Assembly (NCBI GenBank): GCA_039105265.1
Contig: JAPFFF010000006.1
Coordinates: forward strand, 1,488,001 to 1,552,000
Direction: 5' to 3'
DNA from: Tritrichomonas musculus
Taxonomy: Eukaryota; Parabasalia; Tritrichomonadida; Tritrichomonadidae
Length of the DNA stretch: 64,000 nt
Shown here: in pieces, positions 17,401 to 26,688 of the stretch
Position numbering within the stretch: position 1 is the first letter of the stretch
How the letters are laid out: the number at the start of each line of letters is the position of its first letter
Notes under the pieces: model-generated
What the model saw: only the letters and a program-made list of their open reading frames with translations
What the model was told of the DNA's origin: nothing
Databases searched by the model: none
Program-made: the position numbers and the translations under genes

Positions 17401-19026
17401 ACCAAAATACAATTGAAGAAATTCTGTAAGCTCCATCACCTCCCTACACTCATAACTGATGAAAAAGAATACTACAATTTGAGAGAGAATATAACGGGAG
17501 GATTATCAAATGTACTTCATCGAGTGAACATTAGAGGTCAAACATTAATCAATAAACTCAAATATGATGCCGTTAATGACAGAATCATTAGCTATGACAC
17601 TTCAAACATAGTCTCACACGTTGCTGGTATTGATTTCAATTCATTGTATCCCTCATCATTCAGTTCAGTAAAACATTCATTCAATCCTTATCACGGAGGA
17701 ATCATGTACATGCCTGGTTCATTTATAAAACGATTTGATGTTTATGATGAAGATGGAAACAAGAATGAAAAGGTGTTCAATGCTGCAATGAATATCATTC
17801 AATCAAAGAAGCGATTTGATGCAAACCCTGAGTTTATATTCAAAGCTGAAGTCAAATTGAGATGTCCAAAGAATAAAATCAATGATTTGATTAATTTCCC
17901 TCCTGTGTTTAGAAATATCAATATAATGAATGATGAGCAAACGATTGGAAGCTATATGTACAAATACATGAAAGACAATAAACTGAATTCAGCCGATAAA
18001 GAAACAAGAAAGCTGACAATGTTGCTTGATACATGCGGAACATTTATGACGTTCTCGAATTACCTTTTATGGTTTTTAATCGACCACGGACTTATTGTTG
18101 ATGACATTAAGAGCTTAAGTTTATATGAAGCTCATGACGGATTCAATCAATTTGTTTGTGAGTTTATGAAGAAGCGTCAAGATATATTGTCAGGAAAGGC
18201 ACACGGGAACGAAAAGTTTTACAAGATTAGTATGAACGGATCTTACGGATATGACGGTATGAATTCAGAGAACTTCAACAAAGTCAGAATTGTTGATAAA
18301 AATAAAGCCTTTCAATTGATTGCATCCGATACTTATCGCAATGGATGTAAATTGTCAAATGATTGTTATTTGATACAATCACAACCTCATTCATTCAAAT
18401 GTAATACATGTCTTCAGGAATCATTTTGGACATTAGACAATGCGAAATATTGGTATTTGACTTTCCTTTATGACTTTCTATACAAATGCATTGACATGAA
18501 TAAAATTCATTTCAACTCAGTCGATACAGATAGTCTTTACATGTCTATCGCTGGTGATATGAATAAACCGATTGACCAGTTGTTTGATTACGTCATCAAA
18601 GACAAAACATTTTATGACAAACACATTTATAGCTTTATGCCAAACCCTGCAATCAATGATGTATATGATGAGAAAAAGATACTCGGATGCTGTGTAGAAA
18701 AGTTCGGAGCAAATCAAGTTGCTTTATGTGCCAAGTGTTATACGATTTGGTCAGATGACAAAACAATTTCATTAAAGCTCAAAGGTGTTTCATTGAAGAA
18801 GAACAACATCAAATCAAGTGATTACAAAAATGTCATTGAAAAGCAATCAGTAATGAAAGGAAAGAATATAAACCTTCAATTGAATTCACAACTGATGAGT
18901 AAAATAACTGTAATCAAAAATGCATTAACAGCAGCACATTCAAAAATGTTGGTATTATCAAATCATTGTTGTTGTCCTTATGTCAATGGTTTCACTGCAA
19001 AGGATTATTTCATTGAGAATCATTAA
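14467..19026 (+). CDS. DNA polymerase B of Maverick A, with internal HNH module
   Basis: This is a 1,519-residue family B polymerase of the protein-primed type, the replicative enzyme of Mavericks. Exonuclease motifs: DFE at 574, SSRFD near 679, YNDNDV near 815. Polymerase motifs: DFNSLYPS from 1056, KISMNGSYG from 1253, VDTDSLY with Asp 1353/1355. The N-terminal third has a Glu-rich linker (~80-105), a DNVDDCLCWYRF segment (~357) resembling the OTU-like Cys region of such polymerases, and a C2H2-like finger from Cys 500. Between the exonuclease and palm parts (residues 929-965) sits an HNH-type module with CHLCGEHF and CAECNR. The long length reflects these additions. TATATCATAA precedes the ATG, and the stop overlaps TAAA. 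Confidence 0.92.
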   Translation: MSSRYYYRKDTKSFVIEQIRYINNELQLKPRLSTSKPSDYDVKHFKSILENYLTSFGFREHEGNRIDDISILDFVNRMKREAEEQEEEEEEEQFEEEEQNDEQQQKQKQIEDNIKIAHDALNKALQLIKSENVLLRPLPPKTNKQPQRYEDIRFNNENAELIEYLKKFSYKGVHSKHDSYFIINEPENFDEAVEACSHFIDQFPNDSEKVERLDEDSKEPIKIYYKNGVSSIEDINEYLTETVFKQEVKPFKIYFQLTGIFEIPPKNESERYTYEASDINWKNYKSSIPIIVRENKDIDKIKLYIESKIHEYETTASNIKLCIVWSVSFTISRVVKITGKIDEVSELFGKNKYIIIDNVDDCLCWYRFLACCLFPELTNQNKDEKKTKYNTANRTKAAKKILCEDHGITYSTKPTKEANQIINSFKGITIEEMKESAKNHNINVNIYEYDKEKHIYDIQEQWHNIDESNKTFSALLYSKDKILHIMYIINAEALTNIHICPHCGSYIHKGNNNIDRFNRHVDKCEKLGGKFKKDFIPSREALPYCPHILNNPVYLYCLSYELEWKPTIHYITYDFETMEQKIEKKVSDKSVINSRLIPLSVSSCVKLDKGLITKNFDIRTNEFIAKWIDWLFVVGCDVYVDKLNHLKSFIKDKSEEELNKIDTSLKTITVFGFNSSRFDSNLFKEQLIKNHWSIDSGMIGTATSLKQFILKSSKYPIRLRFIDAQAFVAGGTLKQFGIDFGGISNSSKGVFPYEAINNENYNEVLSKNEPFKYEDFYSYLNQKNPLTKADYEEYLIDSKRFPTRWDYLLSYNDNDVEMMINPIDNLIQMNAEYKVDLISNLSLSKNASCIKYALAYKDFNPKNDYEIINKSNTFKPSMKWWLNKCDNYRKQDEKHNQTKENKRDLTKCVSEKDFDAFMKLYESNETGKCHLCGEHFTYENKPTLDRIDNNKGHQIDNCLLACAECNRLRQRDDDKITRTKIQLKKFCKLHHLPTLITDEKEYYNLRENITGGLSNVLHRVNIRGQTLINKLKYDAVNDRIISYDTSNIVSHVAGIDFNSLYPSSFSSVKHSFNPYHGGIMYMPGSFIKRFDVYDEDGNKNEKVFNAAMNIIQSKKRFDANPEFIFKAEVKLRCPKNKINDLINFPPVFRNINIMNDEQTIGSYMYKYMKDNKLNSADKETRKLTMLLDTCGTFMTFSNYLLWFLIDHGLIVDDIKSLSLYEAHDGFNQFVCEFMKKRQDILSGKAHGNEKFYKISMNGSYGYDGMNSENFNKVRIVDKNKAFQLIASDTYRNGCKLSNDCYLIQSQPHSFKCNTCLQESFWTLDNAKYWYLTFLYDFLYKCIDMNKIHFNSVDTDSLYMSIAGDMNKPIDQLFDYVIKDKTFYDKHIYSFMPNPAINDVYDEKKILGCCVEKFGANQVALCAKCYTIWSDDKTISLKLKGVSLKKNNIKSSDYKNVIEKQSVMKGKNINLQLNSQLMSKITVIKNALTAAHSKMLVLSNHCCCPYVNGFTAKDYFIENH

Positions 19027-19081
19027 ACAATTAATTTAATGATTTTATTTTAAAAAATCAATTTTTTTATTTTTGTTATAA

Positions 19082-19720
19082 ATGAGTCAACCAACTGAAC
19101 AAACACAAATTGAAAATGCTGAAGCTGAATTTGAACCTTTGAAAGGTTTTGAAAGTGATTATGAAATTCAAACAACTTTCCCTTATAACATCAAGAATAA
19201 GAAAACAGGAAAAATAATAGCTGAAGGTGAATACAGACAAAATGTTTATCCGTGTGTAAACCTAAATAACAAAATATATTATAAACATATTCTTGTAGCA
19301 AAGCAATTTATTGAAAACCCTAATAATCTGCCACAAGTCGACCATAAGAATAGAATCAAAACTGATTATCATCTTGATAATTTACGATTTGTATCAAGTT
19401 CAGAGAATAATAAAAATAAATCAAATTATAAAGGTATTCAATATGAATTCATTGATGACATACCTGATGATGCAATTGTTATTGATTTCTATGAAACAAA
19501 GACAGAAAGGAAAGAATTTGAAGAAAACACGTATTATTATTACCATGATGATACTAATAATGAAGACATTTTTTATGCAAAGATTACTGATAATATTTAT
19601 AAAATTCTTCATATCAATACAAATAAATCAGGCAATGAATTTATTTCAATGAACGATATAAATAATCAAAAAGTTAGCGTATATATTAATAGATTCAAAC
19701 ATCAACATGATTTGATTTGA
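19082..19720 (+). CDS. NUMOD4/HNH endonuclease-like protein (A)
   Basis: This is a 212-residue protein. Residues ~18-70 look like a NUMOD4-type DNA-binding segment (FEPLKGFESDYEIQTTFPYN) and residues ~75-115 carry an HNH-type core: KHILVAKQFI, QVDHKNRIKTDYHLDNLRFV and SSSENNKNK. Such proteins are usually free-standing homing-type nucleases; several are known next to polymerase genes in viruses. The C-terminal half is acidic and unrecognised. It follows the polymerase by 55 bp on the same strand with a TTTATTTTTGTTATAA leader. It may be a passenger nuclease; no homologue is seen in B or C. Confidence 0.7.
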   Translation: MSQPTEQTQIENAEAEFEPLKGFESDYEIQTTFPYNIKNKKTGKIIAEGEYRQNVYPCVNLNNKIYYKHILVAKQFIENPNNLPQVDHKNRIKTDYHLDNLRFVSSSENNKNKSNYKGIQYEFIDDIPDDAIVIDFYETKTERKEFEENTYYYYHDDTNNEDIFYAKITDNIYKILHINTNKSGNEFISMNDINNQKVSVYINRFKHQHDLI

Positions 19721-19721
19721 T

Positions 19722-22700
19722 TTACTCTTTGAATACAGCTAATGTTCTTTCATCAATGATACTTGTAATGATTCCAACAGTCATACGTTTTATTTTTGAT
19801 GTTATTGCTGTCTCTCCTGAAAGAACTTTCAGCTTATTGTCTTCATTATCGATAAACACCTCATCACCGATTGAATAACATGATGAATCATTAACGCGAA
19901 CCATATAATCACCATGTGAACTAAATGTGATACATTTATTTTTGTCATCGATTCTGACACATATACCGACATATTCTTTCCATGTTCCTGATGTCTTGAC
20001 ACTACAAATACAATCAGTTGTATCATCAGCTGTTGAAGGTATCCATTCATCACCGACATGTTTGTAAACCTTACCTGTCATATACACAGGAGAACCTATA
20101 ACGAAATCACTAACAGAGTTCATTGATGATTCAATCGGTGAGTAATGAGTGATTGTATTTGAACCGTTTGATGTAATTTTACCATTAACATGTAAATTAG
20201 AACCAATTATTGTACTTCTTCCTGTTGTAGAAACTTCATAAGAAAATATATTTGAATTATCAAATAATATTCTATAATAAGCTGAATTACCTTGATTATA
20301 ATATTGTATTTTTGCACATTTTGCTGAATTAAGACCAATAACTATATTTGATTCACATAAATTTGGATTTTCTTGATAAACAAGTAATCCATTAGGTTCT
20401 TTACTTCCTATTTCTAATTTACTATAAAATAATACAATATTATTATAAAAAGTTGTATTTGTTGTATTCCAGTTTATAAGATTTTCATTACCAACAACTC
20501 CTAAAGCTCCTGAATTATCGAAAAAGCTTAATGTTGCAGCTTCATTTTCAGTTGAACTTCTACCAAATATTAATGAATTTGTAAATGTTGAATCTGTAGT
20601 ATTCGCATTTAATATTGACAATGTACCTGTAATAGTTGAATCACCTTCTTTTAAAACACATCGTTCATCACAAGAATCCAAAGATACCTGAAGAGCTTCA
20701 TTAGCCATAATATTAGTTAAACACATTGATGCTTTAGCTGATAATGGTTTATCATCATTATCCATCATTTTCTGTATGACTTCTTCTGGTAATTGTTCCT
20801 TTGGGTTCAATTGCAACTCACTATTTTTGAGAATATATTCATTTAAATCTTTATGAAGTAATAGTTTATCTTCAGGAATAACTTTAAATGCAGAGTCAAT
20901 GATTACAGAACCAATAGCGGGAATTCCAGAATGCACACCGTAAAGAATTCCATTGATATCATCCCAAGCAATCACGACATCTGGTTCTCTACTGAGATAC
21001 ATCATGTGCCAATTATAATTACCTGGATTATCAACGGAATCAATGTTCTTAATGATTTCATCGGTTTTGAATATGATATCAATATCTTGAATTACTTCAG
21101 GTAAATTAGCTTGTGAAAGCATCTTACCAACCAATTTACTACCTTCACAGAATTCAATATGAGCGGTTTGTTTAGCTTCTATATCACCAGAATCAATGAT
21201 TTCATCTTTATATTCAACTGTTAATGGAATATATTTTGCAGAATATGTCAAATCGTTTTTCTTTCGATATTCACCAAGATTATTATCACATTCACTTTTC
21301 AAAGCATATTTACCTTCTGCAACTGTTTTCGTTTCATACTTATCTAATTCATAAGCCAATTCATCCTCATCAACAAACTTCTCATCAGCTTGTGCGCTTG
21401 TATAATACGCTGTTAAGTCAACAGGTTCAGGTATTTCACTCTTCAAAGCTAATTCATCATTTGTTTCTGCTAATGTTATTGTTATCGGAAGGTATTGATA
21501 TTTATCATAAATTGCTCCAGTAAATTCATCCCACACTAATTCAAAATACTCCCCTTCACTTTCAAATCCTTCAGCTTCATGTTGTTTAACGTTATATTCA
21601 TCATCAGCATATAATTCATTTGTCTTAAATCTGATATCAAAATGGAATATATTACTACTATTGTCTAATTTATAACCAACCAAATGTGTTCCTTCTTTGA
21701 ACGGTAAAACGTGAGATGTATCCATTCCGTTTTCTTCATATTCTTCTGGTACTGGACCTATATTAGGAAACATATATGTCTTGATTTCAATTGTGTATTC
21801 AGTTGATACATTCAAATTATCTCTCGTGATGTAATTCTTCAAATCATCTTTTGGAACATATCGTTCGGCACAATCATCCAAAGCCGATTGAAAACCTTCA
21901 TTAACTGCTATACTTGTTAAACACATTGATGCTTGAGCTGATAATGGTTTATCATCTTCAGCCATCAATTTCTGAAACATTTCGTCGGGTAATAGTTCTT
22001 TTATGTTCAATTGCAACTCACTATTTTTGAGTACTTCCGGAATATCTGTCTTCATTGCATATCCTTTCAGTGTTTCATTCAATGTTGATTCATTGACCAA
22101 ATCTGTTGGTATATCTGTTTTATTGGTCATAACATGCTCTACATATTTATACACAAATTCTCTTGTTAATTTAGCTGATAATACGTTTTTATCAAAAGAA
22201 CGAATATATATATTATGTAGAAATTTTTCAACATCATCATTATCAACTGTTGCTGTTTTAACAATCAATTTATTATCCTTGGTATATTCAAAAAAATCAG
22301 AAAGAACATACAAACATAAATTAGCCGATAATACATTGTTATCATTAGCAATTTCGCCTATATGTTGAAGAAATGTTGGAGCATCTTTATTATATTCTTT
22401 TTCATATGTAAGTATTTCAATATTATTGTTGTTTGTTAAATCGCTCTTCAAAGCATATTTACCTTCAGCGACTGTTTTCGTTTCATACTTATCTAATTCA
22501 TAAGCCAATTCATCCTCATCAACAAACTTCTCATCAGCTTGTGCGCTTGTATAATACGGTGTCAAGTCAACTGGTTCTGGTATATCTGTCTTCAATGCAT
22601 ATCCTTTTAATGCTTCATTTATTTTTGTCGTCAATGATTCTTCATTAATCAAGTCATCAGGAATATCAGTTGATAAAGCATAATTGTTGATAACATAATC

Positions 22701-22889
22701 ACGCAATCCGTTAACAGCTTCATTCAATTGTTCCTTAGTGATTCCATTTCCGTTTGAAATCCCTACGTTTCCGTTCGATGTATCACCTTTGATAACATAA
22801 TTATCGACATATCTTTTAATGTATTCGTTAATCAATCCGTCAATAGTATTTGTTTTTGTTATGTGTCCGCTCTGCTCAATCGTAAACAT
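19722..22889 (-). CDS. Fibre-like repeat protein of Maverick A
   Basis: This 1,055-residue protein shares its N-terminus (MFTIEQ) and C-terminal domain with B's 807-residue protein. The middle repeats YALKTDIPEPVDLTPYY / TSAQADEKFVDEDELAYEL / TKTVAEGKYALKS several times, and an NSELQLN ... DDKPLSAQASMCL module occurs twice. Between repeats lie beta-rich inserts (for example around residues 350-450 and 560-690) that B lacks. Part of one insert resembles a segment of the 1,243-residue protein of element C. The pattern is that of modular viral or phage-like fibres. A role in cell attachment is inference. Its 3' end meets the NUMOD4/HNH gene end to end. Confidence 0.8.
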   Translation of the reverse strand: MFTIEQSGHITKTNTIDGLINEYIKRYVDNYVIKGDTSNGNVGISNGNGITKEQLNEAVNGLRDYVINNYALSTDIPDDLINEESLTTKINEALKGYALKTDIPEPVDLTPYYTSAQADEKFVDEDELAYELDKYETKTVAEGKYALKSDLTNNNNIEILTYEKEYNKDAPTFLQHIGEIANDNNVLSANLCLYVLSDFFEYTKDNKLIVKTATVDNDDVEKFLHNIYIRSFDKNVLSAKLTREFVYKYVEHVMTNKTDIPTDLVNESTLNETLKGYAMKTDIPEVLKNSELQLNIKELLPDEMFQKLMAEDDKPLSAQASMCLTSIAVNEGFQSALDDCAERYVPKDDLKNYITRDNLNVSTEYTIEIKTYMFPNIGPVPEEYEENGMDTSHVLPFKEGTHLVGYKLDNSSNIFHFDIRFKTNELYADDEYNVKQHEAEGFESEGEYFELVWDEFTGAIYDKYQYLPITITLAETNDELALKSEIPEPVDLTAYYTSAQADEKFVDEDELAYELDKYETKTVAEGKYALKSECDNNLGEYRKKNDLTYSAKYIPLTVEYKDEIIDSGDIEAKQTAHIEFCEGSKLVGKMLSQANLPEVIQDIDIIFKTDEIIKNIDSVDNPGNYNWHMMYLSREPDVVIAWDDINGILYGVHSGIPAIGSVIIDSAFKVIPEDKLLLHKDLNEYILKNSELQLNPKEQLPEEVIQKMMDNDDKPLSAKASMCLTNIMANEALQVSLDSCDERCVLKEGDSTITGTLSILNANTTDSTFTNSLIFGRSSTENEAATLSFFDNSGALGVVGNENLINWNTTNTTFYNNIVLFYSKLEIGSKEPNGLLVYQENPNLCESNIVIGLNSAKCAKIQYYNQGNSAYYRILFDNSNIFSYEVSTTGRSTIIGSNLHVNGKITSNGSNTITHYSPIESSMNSVSDFVIGSPVYMTGKVYKHVGDEWIPSTADDTTDCICSVKTSGTWKEYVGICVRIDDKNKCITFSSHGDYMVRVNDSSCYSIGDEVFIDNEDNKLKVLSGETAITSKIKRMTVGIITSIIDERTLAVFKE

Positions 22890-22911
22890 TCAATTTATTA
22901 GAAACTAAACA

Positions 22912-25206
22912 ATGTCAAAACAAGATAAAAATAATTCATCTGATAGCTTTGAATTAGATTTGAGTAATATTGATGATGAAACTATATTTGATAGTGAGGT
23001 ATCTAAACCTGATGATGATGAAGAACTAGAGGACCCGATAGATTATTTTAAGAACACGTTTCTCAGTACATACAAACTAGAACACCCCAATGATTTAATT
23101 AATTTGTTGTATTTGATACAAAACAATGAATATACAGGAAGAAGTGTGGGAAAGATTCGTGAAATGAAAGTCAAGTTTCGTCGATTTGTTTCATTGATGA
23201 ACAAAATCAATGCAGGTATTAAAAGTAAAGGCAATCGATTCCTTAGTTTAAAAGAGTACACAACAGATAAAAAAAGTCTTGATATCATTATCAATTACTT
23301 CAATATTGTTGTCAACGATGATTTAAATTATAGCTCTGACGGTTTTCGTTCATCACCCATCAAACCACCGAGAAAGAGTCAAACACCACAAACCACCAAA
23401 GGAAGAAGAAAGAGAACAAGCATACATGAACCAACACTTGATACTAATAAACGAAGAACACCAAGAAGAAAACGCATAACTCCGAGTGATTCTGATGAAA
23501 ATGACTCGACAATACAATTGCCTAAAGACAGTGAAGATTCATTACTTAATATAACATTAAGCGAATCAGATTCTGAGTCATTAATATTGAAAAACGATGA
23601 TTTATCTGATTCTTTTATTGAACCATCAAAGGAACACAATAAAAATAATTTTTCAACTAATAAAATGGCAGACGACAACAACAATAATAACGGACCTCTT
23701 CAATCATTATATGATGATGAATTAGATGATTGGCATGATGATGATGAAGCAGCAACCGAAGCATACAGATATACAAAAACACCTGCAAAACAACCATACA
23801 AATATGATGATGATGAAGAAGAAGCACAAGAAATTAAATCACCTTTTGCAAGGAAATACAAAGGATATGCAGAAGATAACAAAGCAGATAATGAAATACT
23901 TGATGAATTAATAAGAAATGCAAAGCAACCCTCAAAGAATACTCGCGGACGTCGTGATAAAAAAGATATGCCTCTTGTTAACTCAACATTAAAGGATTCA
24001 TTTGACAAGCTTGAAATACCTCGGGTTGGTGGTAATATATCCTATTACAGAGATAAATTTATTGATATGATTATTAACGGAAACTTCAGAATCAAATACA
24101 TTCCGAATGCAGCTTGTCGTGATACAGCTATTGAATACTGTAAGAATTCAGTTGATAAAGACGGTAAACCAAGATATCGTTTATTACCAGAAAATGCCAA
24201 AGACCCGTTAGGAAACTCAATAACAGACTTGAACGGTGATAAAGTTGATGATGTTGTTTTAATTGATAGGAACGGTAATCCTTCAATCATTAACGGATAC
24301 AAGCTTGTATTTGCTTCTCCTTACAAGAAAGTTTGGAAATCTGTTATTAAAACAAAACAAGAAAGAAAAGAAATGCCGTTCAATAAATGGATTCAATCAT
24401 TATTTGATAAAGATATCAAGAAAATTGATTGGGATGCTGGTCAATACAAATTAACAAAGGGAAAAGAAATGCAAGAGCTAGAAAATTTTTACGGTCCTAT
24501 GGGTCTGGGAAAAGCAAGAGTCAGCAAACGTATTACACCAAGTTCTTATTGGTCATCAATCTTTTCTAAAGTCTGGAAAGTGTATTGGAATGACGAACAA
24601 TTCTTTGTATTATCTCCTTTGAAGAAACTCATCAATTACCTTGCTGTATCAAATATGTTATTTGCTTATCTCTTTGATGCTCCTTTCAAAGAAATCATTC
24701 AAGACAATAAGTTCAATGGAAAGATATTAACATATGAACAATGGACATATTGGAAACAACAGAACAATAAAGAATATGTTTCAGTATTAGGAAAGAATGT
24801 TCAATCATATGTTGAGAAGATTATTGATAAAGCTATTGATATCACATCAGGAGAATTAAAGGCTGAACCAAGTAATTGGGGTAAACAATTTACTGAATTA
24901 ATGCATTACATTGATTATGTTGTCTTTGGTGTTGGTTTCAATGTTGATGTAAGTAAGCAAGAAGGATATAACAGGTTGAAACGAAATGCAGAAGGAATTA
25001 AAGAAGCATCGCCAGAAGATATTAAGAACGTTAAAGATAATTTCATTAAACGAATCACCGCAGCAATAGAAAGAGATATATATCCAAATTGTGGATACAC
25101 AGCATTCAAAGCACAACTCAAAGAAAGTAAATTGCAGAACAAAAATAAATATGATAATTTTGCTGTTAATCTTAAACCATTACATCAAAGAATGAATAAT
25201 GAATAA
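22912..25206 (+). CDS. Large conserved Maverick protein, 764 residues (A)
   Basis: The N-terminal third is acidic and low-complexity, with basic patches (RKSQTPQTTKGRRKR) and poly-Asn/Asp. The conserved C-terminal half starts near residue 370 with GNISYYRDKFIDMIINGNFR and contains ITDLNGDKVDDVVLIDRNGN, which resembles a Ca2+-binding loop, then SYWSSIFSKVWKVYW and helical segments. The same C-terminal half is in B (31,624-33,930). It is probably a virion or replication-associated protein, for example a candidate for the still unplaced terminal-protein or core-protein role; nothing in the sequence settles it. It is divergent from the fibre gene, 22 bp apart. Confidence 0.75.
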   Translation: MSKQDKNNSSDSFELDLSNIDDETIFDSEVSKPDDDEELEDPIDYFKNTFLSTYKLEHPNDLINLLYLIQNNEYTGRSVGKIREMKVKFRRFVSLMNKINAGIKSKGNRFLSLKEYTTDKKSLDIIINYFNIVVNDDLNYSSDGFRSSPIKPPRKSQTPQTTKGRRKRTSIHEPTLDTNKRRTPRRKRITPSDSDENDSTIQLPKDSEDSLLNITLSESDSESLILKNDDLSDSFIEPSKEHNKNNFSTNKMADDNNNNNGPLQSLYDDELDDWHDDDEAATEAYRYTKTPAKQPYKYDDDEEEAQEIKSPFARKYKGYAEDNKADNEILDELIRNAKQPSKNTRGRRDKKDMPLVNSTLKDSFDKLEIPRVGGNISYYRDKFIDMIINGNFRIKYIPNAACRDTAIEYCKNSVDKDGKPRYRLLPENAKDPLGNSITDLNGDKVDDVVLIDRNGNPSIINGYKLVFASPYKKVWKSVIKTKQERKEMPFNKWIQSLFDKDIKKIDWDAGQYKLTKGKEMQELENFYGPMGLGKARVSKRITPSSYWSSIFSKVWKVYWNDEQFFVLSPLKKLINYLAVSNMLFAYLFDAPFKEIIQDNKFNGKILTYEQWTYWKQQNNKEYVSVLGKNVQSYVEKIIDKAIDITSGELKAEPSNWGKQFTELMHYIDYVVFGVGFNVDVSKQEGYNRLKRNAEGIKEASPEDIKNVKDNFIKRITAAIERDIYPNCGYTAFKAQLKESKLQNKNKYDNFAVNLKPLHQRMNNE

Positions 25207-26325
25207 TTAATTTAAATCAAAACCTCCATTATTGTTATTATTATTATTATTATTTTTGTCATTTGGGTCTGAAACGATTCTAAAACTATAACGTTTTGTT
25301 GATTGTGGTTGTTGCTTCTGGTCTTGCTGATTATCAAGTGAAGTTGACAAGTCTTCAAAAGTATCATTATTTATGTTTTGTTGTCGTTCAGAATAATTTG
25401 ATGTCTTATTAGGATTTGGTGTTTCAAAATAAAAGCCTTGTGATTGATTTTGATTTCTTACATGCCAATCGTCTTCAATTTCCATAGGTTCATAGCTTGT
25501 TGGATAATTTGGTTTTGTACTTATGGCTGATGCTGAAAAATGAACTTTGTTATCATTTTCTTTTGATTTATGCTTTCTTGGTGGATTGGGAGTTAATGAT
25601 TTAATATTTTCTGTTGTTTCATTTGCTGTTGTTTCGTTATCGGGTTTTATATTTGGTTTGAATATAGGATATTCAGTGAATATAGTATCATTTCGAAAAC
25701 CTAAATGTGCAGGTTTCTTCGGTTTATAATTCGTATTTTGATTTAAATCGTTCATTGTTTGTATTCTAATATCATTGGTGTCAGAACCTGGTTCTGTGTT
25801 ATCATAGAAATCAATTATCGGTATTAAGTTTGGATTATCATAAACGGTGAATGATATATATGTTTTATTTGCATTAGGATTATAACCTGTATCAGCTGCA
25901 GTAATTATATTATTAAATGCATTCATGAATACCTCATAAGTAAAAGCGAAATTTACTCTATTAAAATAAGCTTCACCATCATATTCTACATAATAATTTG
26001 TTATATCTTTAGGTGTGTTATCATTTAATAATACAAATACAGGTTCTTGAAATCCTGGTAGTATCTTTCGTATAAATATGTATGACGGACTATAAATTCC
26101 ATCACCAATTAAATATAACATCCATGCAGGTCTAGTCGTTAATGTTGTACCTTTATAAATACTTTGAACTTGCCTCGGAAATGTAAAAGTTGATGGAAAA
26201 ATATAAATTGACCTTGATTCAGTAGTCGTAATCATAGCAAATGCAATCGGTGCTACACCATTAATTTTATAATTACTCATATCAGCCAATTGATTCGGAT
26301 TTAAATAAAATACATGAGAATCCAT
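25207..26325 (-). CDS. Conserved Maverick protein of 372 residues (A)
   Basis: The N-terminal ~190 residues look beta-rich (IYIFPSTFTFPRQVQ, ILPGFQEPVFVLLND, YISFTVYDNPNLIPI); the rest is a Pro/Asn/Gln-rich tail ending in a poly-Asn run. The gene at 33,939-35,114 of B occupies the same place (after the 764/768-residue gene, converging with it) and has a similar layout, though sequence similarity is weak by eye. A structural virion protein is plausible. The 3' ends of this gene and the 764-residue gene abut at 25,206/25,207. Confidence 0.65.
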   Translation of the reverse strand: MDSHVFYLNPNQLADMSNYKINGVAPIAFAMITTTESRSIYIFPSTFTFPRQVQSIYKGTTLTTRPAWMLYLIGDGIYSPSYIFIRKILPGFQEPVFVLLNDNTPKDITNYYVEYDGEAYFNRVNFAFTYEVFMNAFNNIITAADTGYNPNANKTYISFTVYDNPNLIPIIDFYDNTEPGSDTNDIRIQTMNDLNQNTNYKPKKPAHLGFRNDTIFTEYPIFKPNIKPDNETTANETTENIKSLTPNPPRKHKSKENDNKVHFSASAISTKPNYPTSYEPMEIEDDWHVRNQNQSQGFYFETPNPNKTSNYSERQQNINNDTFEDLSTSLDNQQDQKQQPQSTKRYSFRIVSDPNDKNNNNNNNNNGGFDLN

Positions 26326-26337
26326 TTTGAATAGTCA

Positions 26338-26688
26338 TTAATAAATCAAAAGACAACTGAATATAAATGATTCAGGTTCAATAACGTTTCCTTTCATGTC
26401 TGTGAACCATAACCTGTATTCTTTCTTTGTGTTGTTCAGACATTCATATTTACGGTATTTGGTTTGTCGTCTGTTAGCAAGCATAATGAAATGGTCGCAG
26501 AAAGGCATGAATTCAACTATATCTGAATGAACCATCAAATCACCGACAATATGTTGATTGACAACAGCCCCGCAATACTGAACAACAATATACTTCTTGT
26601 TGCGACTATAAACGAAATCATCAGGAAGATTAAAATCTTTTGATTGTGTGTGATAGTATCGTTTTGTGATTGGTTGTTTAGCTTTCAT
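26338..26688 (-). CDS. Small beta-rich protein, candidate minor capsid protein (A)
   Basis: This 116-residue protein is closely matched by B's 35,184-35,564: ITKRYYHTQSKDFNLPDDFV, KKYIVVQYCGAVV, GDLMVHSDIV and ANRRQTKYRKYE are shared. The ending (YRLWFTDMKGNVIEPESFIF) has the strand-turn-strand pattern common at the end of jelly-roll minor capsid proteins, so I suggest a penton-like role, with low certainty because the protein is short. It overlaps the 3' end of the integrase gene by 11 bp, like the equivalent pair in B, which implies a shared transcript or tight packing. Confidence 0.6.
   Translation of the reverse strand: MKAKQPITKRYYHTQSKDFNLPDDFVYSRNKKYIVVQYCGAVVNQHIVGDLMVHSDIVEFMPFCDHFIMLANRRQTKYRKYECLNNTKKEYRLWFTDMKGNVIEPESFIFSCLLIY

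Noticed and set aside
8456-22889. Prophage because of tail-fibre-like proteins
   Set aside because: The capsid, integrase, ATPase and protein-primed polymerase set, 6 bp target duplication and inverted termini are those of Mavericks/Polintons, and the surroundings are trichomonad genes.
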